In this document: one piece after another, positions 30,426 through 38,017 of the stretch | Numbering within the stretch: the stretch's first letter is position 1 | How the letters are laid out: every line of letters starts with the position of its first letter | NCBI GenBank assembly: GCA_947476675.1 | Contig: CANJRL010000013.1 | Span: 1 to 38,017, forward strand | Direction of reading: 5' to 3' | Length of the DNA: 38,017 nucleotides | Source of the DNA: Phycisphaerales bacterium | Lineage (GTDB): Bacteria; Planctomycetota; Phycisphaerae; Phycisphaerales; UBA1924 | The notes under the pieces: model-generated | Told to the model about the DNA's origin: nothing | What the model saw: the letters and a program-made list of their open reading frames with translations, nothing else | The model's database searches: none | Translations under genes and position numbers: made by a program

Positions 30426-31235
30426 ATGCACCTGCTCGACGCCTCGAATCTCCTCAAACGCTACGGCGACCGCACGGTCGTCGATGGCGTTTCCTTCCGG
30501 ATCGACAGGAGCGAGATCGTCGGCCTGCTGGGCCGCAACGGCGCCGGCAAGACCACCTCGTTCCGCATGGTCATCGGCATGATCGACGCCGACGGGGGCT
30601 CGGTCCGCTTCGACGGGAAGGACGTCACCGGCCTGCCCATGTACCGCCGGGCCCGGCTGGGGATGGGCTACCTCTCCCAGGAACCGAGCGTCTTCTCGCG
30701 CCTGACCGTCGAGCAGAACCTGCTCGCGATCCTTGAGATCACCAGCCTCCCCCGCCGCGACCGCCGGCGCCGCTGCCGCGAACTGCTCGAACAGTTCCAC
30801 CTCACGCACAAGGCCGATCAGCAGGCCCGCACCTGCTCGGGGGGCGAGCGCCGCAAGCTCGAGATCGCCCGCGCCCTGGTCACCAATCCCCGGCTGGTGC
30901 TGCTCGACGAGCCGTTCAGCGGCGTCGACCCCCTCGCGGTCGAGGACCTGCAGCAGGAGATCCGGCGCCTCGAGGACATGGGCATCAGCGTGCTCATCAC
31001 CGACCACAACGTGCAGCAGACGCTGCGCGTGTGCGACCGCGCGTACATCATCAACGAGGGCAGGGTGCTGCGCGAGGGCACGCCGCGAGACCTCATCAAC
31101 GACCCCATGGTCCGCCAGGCCTACCTGGGCTCGATGTTCCGGGGCGATGAGTTCGACGACGACCGCGCCCGCCTCGGCGCCGACCACAGGCCGGGCACGC
31201 CGGCGCAACCCGCCCCCGCCGGCGCTGTAGGGTGA
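30426..31235 (+). CDS. lptB: LPS export ABC transporter ATP-binding protein
   Basis: LptB is the cytoplasmic ATPase of the LptB2FGC transporter that moves lipopolysaccharide to the outer membrane. The 269-aa protein has Walker A GRNGAGKTT at 36-44, the Q-loop region YLSQEPSVFSRLTVEQNL, a signature TCSGGERRKLEIARAL (136 onward, C in place of the usual L), Walker B LVLLDEPFSGVDPLAV and the H-loop ITDHNVQQTLRVCDRAYII. The SQEPSVF and DHNV motifs separate LptB from other branched-chain-type ATPases. The last 30 residues (DRARLGADHRPGTPAQP and more) are an unstructured extension. The partner genes lptA, lptC, lptF and lptG are not in the window. The stop overlaps a possible GTG start of the PEGA lipoprotein. 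Confidence 0.93.
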   Translation: MHLLDASNLLKRYGDRTVVDGVSFRIDRSEIVGLLGRNGAGKTTSFRMVIGMIDADGGSVRFDGKDVTGLPMYRRARLGMGYLSQEPSVFSRLTVEQNLLAILEITSLPRRDRRRRCRELLEQFHLTHKADQQARTCSGGERRKLEIARALVTNPRLVLLDEPFSGVDPLAVEDLQQEIRRLEDMGISVLITDHNVQQTLRVCDRAYIINEGRVLREGTPRDLINDPMVRQAYLGSMFRGDEFDDDRARLGADHRPGTPAQPAPAGAVG

Positions 31236-31240
31236 CCACC

Positions 31241-31708
31241 ATGGCCCGCCCCTTGCCGATCCCGCGACGCCTTGCCTCCGCCGCCTGCGCGCTCGCGGCC
31301 GGCGCCGCCGGCGGGTGCCTCGAGCGCCGCGTGTACATCACCTCCGACCCTCCCGGCGCGCTCGTCACCGTGAACAACCAGCAGGTCGGCCGCACCCCCA
31401 CGGACTTCGATTTCGAGTGGTACGGCACGTACGACGTGGTCCTCGAACTCGAGGGCCACGAGCCGCTGATCACCACCGGCAAGACCGAGGTTCCGGCCCA
31501 CGAGATCCCGCCCCTCGACCTGGGCGCCACCCTCCTGCCGATCAAGTTCACCAGCGAGACGCGCTGGCACTACACGCTCACGCCCGTGAAGCCCGACACC
31601 GACGGTCTGCTCGAGAGGGCCAGGCAACTCCGCCAGCGCCTGCCCGAACCAGCGCCCGAGCCCGCGCCGGAGCCGGAGCCGGAGCCGGAGCCCGGCGGGT
31701 CACGCTGA
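31241..31708 (+). CDS. PEGA-domain lipoprotein
   Basis: A 155-aa envelope protein. The signal sequence ends in a lipobox-like AGGC (LAAGAAGGC), with the cysteine at about residue 26, so lipid anchoring is likely. A PEGA-type domain follows: RRVYITSDPPGALVTVNNQQ, VGRTPTDFDFEWYGTYDVVL and ELEGHEPL. The tail alternates Pro, Glu and Ala (PEPAPEPAPEPEPEPEP), a likely wall- or membrane-spanning linker. The ATG at 31241 has AGGGTG six bases upstream; a GTG at 31232, which overlaps the lptB stop as GTGA, is in frame and possible. The 3' end overlaps plsC on the other strand by nine bases. Function is unknown; linkage to lptB suggests an outer-membrane location. Confidence 0.82.
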   Translation: MARPLPIPRRLASAACALAAGAAGGCLERRVYITSDPPGALVTVNNQQVGRTPTDFDFEWYGTYDVVLELEGHEPLITTGKTEVPAHEIPPLDLGATLLPIKFTSETRWHYTLTPVKPDTDGLLERARQLRQRLPEPAPEPAPEPEPEPEPGGSR

Positions 31709-32452
31709 GGCGCCCCGCGTCCGCGGCGCCGGGGGCGGGACGGGCCTCTCTGCCGCGCGCCACCCGGTCTCCTCCAGAAAAACCCGCCGCAGATCGTCCG
31801 CGATCTCACGCGCGGGAGCGCCCTTCGCATACCGCCGCGGCGGGAGGATTTTCAGCATCGACCGGCTCGGGCGCCAGAGGCTGGCCCACGCCGGCTCGAC
31901 CTGCGGCGCCCCGTCGATCACGATGGGGAGGATCACCGCCCCCGTGCGCGCCGCGAACAGCCCCACCCCGGGCTGGAACGGCAGGATCACCCGAGGCGGG
32001 CGCTCGATGAATCCTTCGGGAAACACCCCGATGGCCCGCCCGGCCCGAAGCCGCCGGATCACCTCCCGCGCCGACAGGCCGTCGGCACGCTCGCGGTTGA
32101 CGGTGATGACATCCCCGATGTCCCACATAGTGCGCAGTTCGGGGAGGGCCATGTCCTCGGCCATCACCCACGACACCAGGAACGGGCACGCCGCCTGCAC
32201 CAGCACCGGGTCCACCCCCGCGGTGTGGTTCGCCACGATGATCAGGGGCGGGGCGCCCGCGTCGCGCCGGCGCGGGATGTGCTCCGTGCCGCTGACGCGC
32301 AACCGGTGCAGCCACCGGGAGTAGCGGCGGCACAGGAAGATCACCAGTGCCTCGTGGGCATCGCGGCTGCCCGACAGCGACAGCAGCCGATCGGCGGCGA
32401 ACGCGACGCCGATCAGTGCCGCGATGCTCACCGCCAGCGCCAGCGCGATCAC
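31700..32452 (-). CDS. plsC: 1-acyl-sn-glycerol-3-phosphate acyltransferase family protein
   Basis: PlsC-type enzymes acylate lysophosphatidic acid to phosphatidic acid in the inner membrane. The 250-aa protein opens with a membrane helix ([20 protein letters not shown]), then GTEHIPRRR, the catalytic block [10 protein letters not shown] (NHx4D), the second block with [11 protein letters not shown] (the E-G of EGTR, arginine displaced), and LPIVIDGAP. All fit the family, though the NHTAGVDP form with FIERPP is a little off the usual FPEGTRS, so another lyso-lipid acceptor is possible. The start is a GTG at 32452. It is convergent with the PEGA gene (nine-base overlap) and divergent from carB across about 210 bases. 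Confidence 0.88.
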   Translation of the reverse strand: MIALALAVSIAALIGVAFAADRLLSLSGSRDAHEALVIFLCRRYSRWLHRLRVSGTEHIPRRRDAGAPPLIIVANHTAGVDPVLVQAACPFLVSWVMAEDMALPELRTMWDIGDVITVNRERADGLSAREVIRRLRAGRAIGVFPEGFIERPPRVILPFQPGVGLFAARTGAVILPIVIDGAPQVEPAWASLWRPSRSMLKILPPRRYAKGAPAREIADDLRRVFLEETGWRAAERPVPPPAPRTRGASA

Positions 32453-32662
32453 GAAGCGATGTTAGCATACGCTAGGGTGAGAGGGGTACTCCCCGGAAGG
32501 AGCGATGGTGCGCCGCCGCGGATGACGCGCCGGTCGGGGCCTGCCTCGCTGAGTCGCTACGCTCCGGCGGTTTCGACACCGCGCACGACGCCCTCCCACC
32601 GATGGCCGCCGCTCGCCCCCCCTGGGGAAGGAGCGGGGCCGATCAGGCCGCGATCCCGCAGC

Positions 32663-36114
<3,452 letters not shown>

Positions 36115-36118
<4 letters not shown>

Positions 36119-36780
36119 GCGGGGCGGCGGCACACCCCTGGCTCGCCTCGCTGGCCGGGCGCTTCGTCGTCTTCGACGGGCCCGACGGGTCGGGCAAGTC
36201 CACCCAACTCCGCGTCTTCGGCGCCGCGTGCCGGGACGCCGGGCTCACCGTGCGCGACGCGCCGGACCCCGGGGGGACGCCGGTGGGCGACCGGATCCGG
36301 GCCATCCTGCTGGACCCCGCGCACCCCGAGATGTGCGTGCGCACCGAGGCGATGCTCTACATGGCGAGCCGCGCGCAACTCGTGGACGAGGTCATCCGCC
36401 CGGCGATCGCCCGGGGCGAACTGGTGCTCGGCGACCGCTTCGTGTCGAGCACGCTGGCGTACCAAGGCACGGCGGGGGGCCTGTCGCAACGCGAGATCCG
36501 CGAGGTCGCCTCGGTGGCGTGCGGCGAGGTGCGCCCCGACCTGACGGTCATCTTCGACGCCGACGAGCGCACCGCGGCGCGCAGGCTCAGCCCCCTGCTC
36601 GACCGCATGGAGCAGAAGGGGCTCGAGTTCCACCGCCGCGTCCGGGCCGGGTTCCTCGACCAGGCGCGGGACGAGCCGGCGCGCCACGCGGTGGTCGACG
36701 CCAACGCCGATCAGGCCGAGGTCACATCGCGGCTCTTCGACGCGGTCAGGGCGTGGGCGGGGGCGAGCCCGCGGCGCTAG
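36115..36780 (+). CDS. tmk: Thymidylate kinase
   Basis: Tmk phosphorylates dTMP to dTDP in the cytoplasm. The 221-aa protein starts at a GTG that overlaps the carB TGA and shows the P-loop [12 protein letters not shown] at 20-31, [17 protein letters not shown] at about 51-67 (D in place of the common E of EPGG), [11 protein letters not shown], the DR motif [13 protein letters not shown], the LID region [18 protein letters not shown] and a C-terminal VVDANADQ. The proximity to carB ties two nucleotide-synthesis steps together, but they are not consecutive. Its stop TAG shares CTAG with the stop of the convergent exported protein. Confidence 0.95.
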
Positions 36781-38017
36781 TTCTTCGGGGCCGCCCCCGC
36801 GGGCGCATCGAGCAGGAACACCGCGCGGCGGAGGGTCACGCGGTCGTTGATCGGCCCGTACTTCCCCGGCTCGACCGCCGCGGCAAACTCCCTGCCCGAG
36901 AGCGGCAGGTTGATCTCCACGGAGGGCCGGGACTCGTTGAGCCGCTCGCGCAGCGCCTCCTTGCCGTCGATCGAGATGACCAGGTCGCAGTCGCCCCAGG
37001 GGAACGCGGCGCGGGGCATCTCCGCGAGGGCGGCGAAGCGCCTGGCGCCGCCGGGGATTGTCCATGCGATGCGCAGCGGCTCCGGGATCTCGACGTCGTC
37101 GGCGTTGAGCGGCGAGATCGCGCCGACGCGGCGGTTGCGCACGCGGTCCAGCATGTCGCGCTCGCCGACAGGCTGCTGGTCCCTGGGGGGGATCTCCGAG
37201 AGCGGCACGAGGCGGGAGGCGTCGTACGCGATGGCGACCAGGGCGGGCAGCGCGTACGCCGCGGATTGCCCGCCCGGCAGGCCGACCTGCGCCGCGCCGA
37301 GGGCGGGGGACGCGAGGCTGGAAACGCTCACAACCGTTCCGTCCTCGAGCCAGACCATCGGCCCTGCGGGGCGCTTCGGCCGCGCCCCTCCGAGGACCAT
37401 CCCGGAGATGAGCGCGGTCTGCACCCTGACCGTGTCCGCCCCCACCTTGATCTCCGTGGTCTCGCCGAGGGAGAGCACGAAGCCCGAGAGCCTGTCGCCG
37501 TTGAGCAGGAGGATGCGGTCCTCGCCGGAGCCGGGCTCGTCGGCCCTGTCCTGGGCGTGGATGAACGCGACGCCCTCGGCGGACACCGCGGCCCGGCGCA
37601 CGCTGTCGAGCGGGACCTCGATGTGCCCGAAGCGGGGGTGGCGCCAGACCAGCGTGTCCTTCGCGCCGGTCGCGGAGGCGAGGTCGCCCGGAAGGCGCTC
37701 GCCGGTGGTCAGTTCCAGCACACCGGAGTCGGCGGCGCGGGGCGGCGGGGCCCCGGGCTCGACGCTCGCGACCGGCGGCTCGCCGGACAGGGGCAGGGTC
37801 TCGGGCACGATCGCCAGCACATCGCCGGCGGCGGCCTCGCGCGAGCGGCCGGATTCGTCGCGGTACACCGGCCGCCGCGAGTCCACGCCGACAAGATCAA
37901 CGGCGACGGGCTCCAGGTCGCGTCCGAGGAGGAGCCGCCGCGCCGCGGGGCGCGCCGGGGACGCGACGGGCGGGGCGGCAAGGGCCGGCGCCGCGAGCAG
38001 GGCGAGGAGCGGGAGCA
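36777..38017 (-). CDS. Exported NPCBM-like protein, N-terminus cut by window edge
   Basis: The frame is open to the window edge and begins with LPLLALLAAPALAAPP, the hydrophobic core and cleavage site of a signal peptide whose first residues are missing; about 413 residues are visible. An apparent GTG start at 37886 is internal. The central part has beta-rich segments (LELTTGERLPGDL, ILLLNGDRLSGFVLSL and MVWLEDGTVVSV, three repeats of a similar strand-turn form). The C-terminus (about the last 110 residues) with ISPLNADDVEIPEP, RRFAALAEMP and DLVISIDGK resembles an NPCBM/NEW2-type carbohydrate-binding fold found in many Planctomycetota exported proteins; the match is loose. The stop shares CTAG with tmk. 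Function unknown. Confidence 0.7.
   Translation of the reverse strand, partial: LPLLALLAAPALAAPPVASPARPAARRLLLGRDLEPVAVDLVGVDSRRPVYRDESGRSREAAAGDVLAIVPETLPLSGEPPVASVEPGAPPPRAADSGVLELTTGERLPGDLASATGAKDTLVWRHPRFGHIEVPLDSVRRAAVSAEGVAFIHAQDRADEPGSGEDRILLLNGDRLSGFVLSLGETTEIKVGADTVRVQTALISGMVLGGARPKRPAGPMVWLEDGTVVSVSSLASPALGAAQVGLPGGQSAAYALPALVAIAYDASRLVPLSEIPPRDQQPVGERDMLDRVRNRRVGAISPLNADDVEIPEPLRIAWTIPGGARRFAALAEMPRAAFPWGDCDLVISIDGKEALRERLNESRPSVEINLPLSGREFAAAVEPGKYGPINDRVTLRRAVFLLDAPAGAAPKN

Noticed and set aside
31671-31694. Tandem GAGCCG-type DNA repeat
   Set aside because: It simply encodes the Pro-Glu tail of the PEGA lipoprotein and needs no separate explanation.
32225-32662. Upstream in-frame extension of carB by about 146 codons
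   Set aside because: The family N-terminus is exactly [17 protein letters not shown]; the extension lies opposite plsC and is low complexity.
36777-37886. Apparent complete gene starting at 37886
   Set aside because: The frame stays open upstream and begins with a signal-peptide-like core at the window edge, so the visible GTG is internal and the gene is truncated by the window.

Overview
The window looks like chromosomal DNA of a Planctomycetota bacterium, most likely of the class Phycisphaerae. The evidence is very high GC (about 70% by eye), a C-terminal dockerin-type pair of calcium loops on a secreted phosphatase, a small exported protein ending in a PTPGA-hydrophobic-RRRR sorting tail, zinc-ribbon membrane proteins of the CPxCxYDLxGLPEPVCPECG type, and Rho, ClpB and RNase E/G proteins with lineage-style insertions. 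LptB implies an outer membrane. No mobile element, prophage, CRISPR array or rRNA was seen; the content is mostly core metabolism and housekeeping.

Layout. 1-3098 (minus): rho, a membrane-anchored protein of unknown function, then deoC (cut by the window edge). 3197-9569 (plus): a possible short leader ORF, PTS enzyme I, a structured gap, RNase E/G with a repeat-rich tail, then dxr of the MEP isoprenoid pathway. 9742-12396 (plus): PhoD-like phosphatase with dockerin, a good intrinsic terminator, and a DUF4230-like membrane protein that meets tag (minus) tail to tail. 13041-17210: tRNA-Gly (minus) with its promoter, a YjfB-like small protein, clpB behind a very good sigma-54-type promoter, and a PEP-CTERM-like exported protein. 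17220-19861 (minus): spoVR and a tandem pair of zinc-ribbon membrane proteins. 19964-21973 (plus): M61 peptidase. 21983-27629 (minus): PQQ-type propeller protein, FKBP lipoprotein and a DciA-like protein. 27852-32452: DUF5658-like protein, pdxA, two DUF4870 proteins, lptB, PEGA lipoprotein, plsC. 32663-36780 (plus): carB and tmk, a nucleotide-synthesis pair. 36777-38017 (minus): an exported NPCBM-like protein whose start lies outside the window.

The genes are tightly packed. Three same-strand junctions use a 4-base GTGA stop/start overlap or something close to it, and four convergent pairs overlap at their stop codons, two of them by the palindrome CTAG. Several lead genes lack a Shine-Dalgarno sequence and instead carry a -10-like hexamer 6-12 bases before the start codon, which suggests leaderless transcripts; other genes have clear GGAGG-type sites.

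I did not find a convincing new multi-gene system. The strongest unexplained signals are six copies of an SWD[ILV][ED]P motif between arginine tracts in the RNase E/G tail (a possible RNA-degradosome docking array), the sigma-54-type promoter of clpB, the leaderless-start pattern, and the altered metal site of the dockerin-bearing phosphatase.
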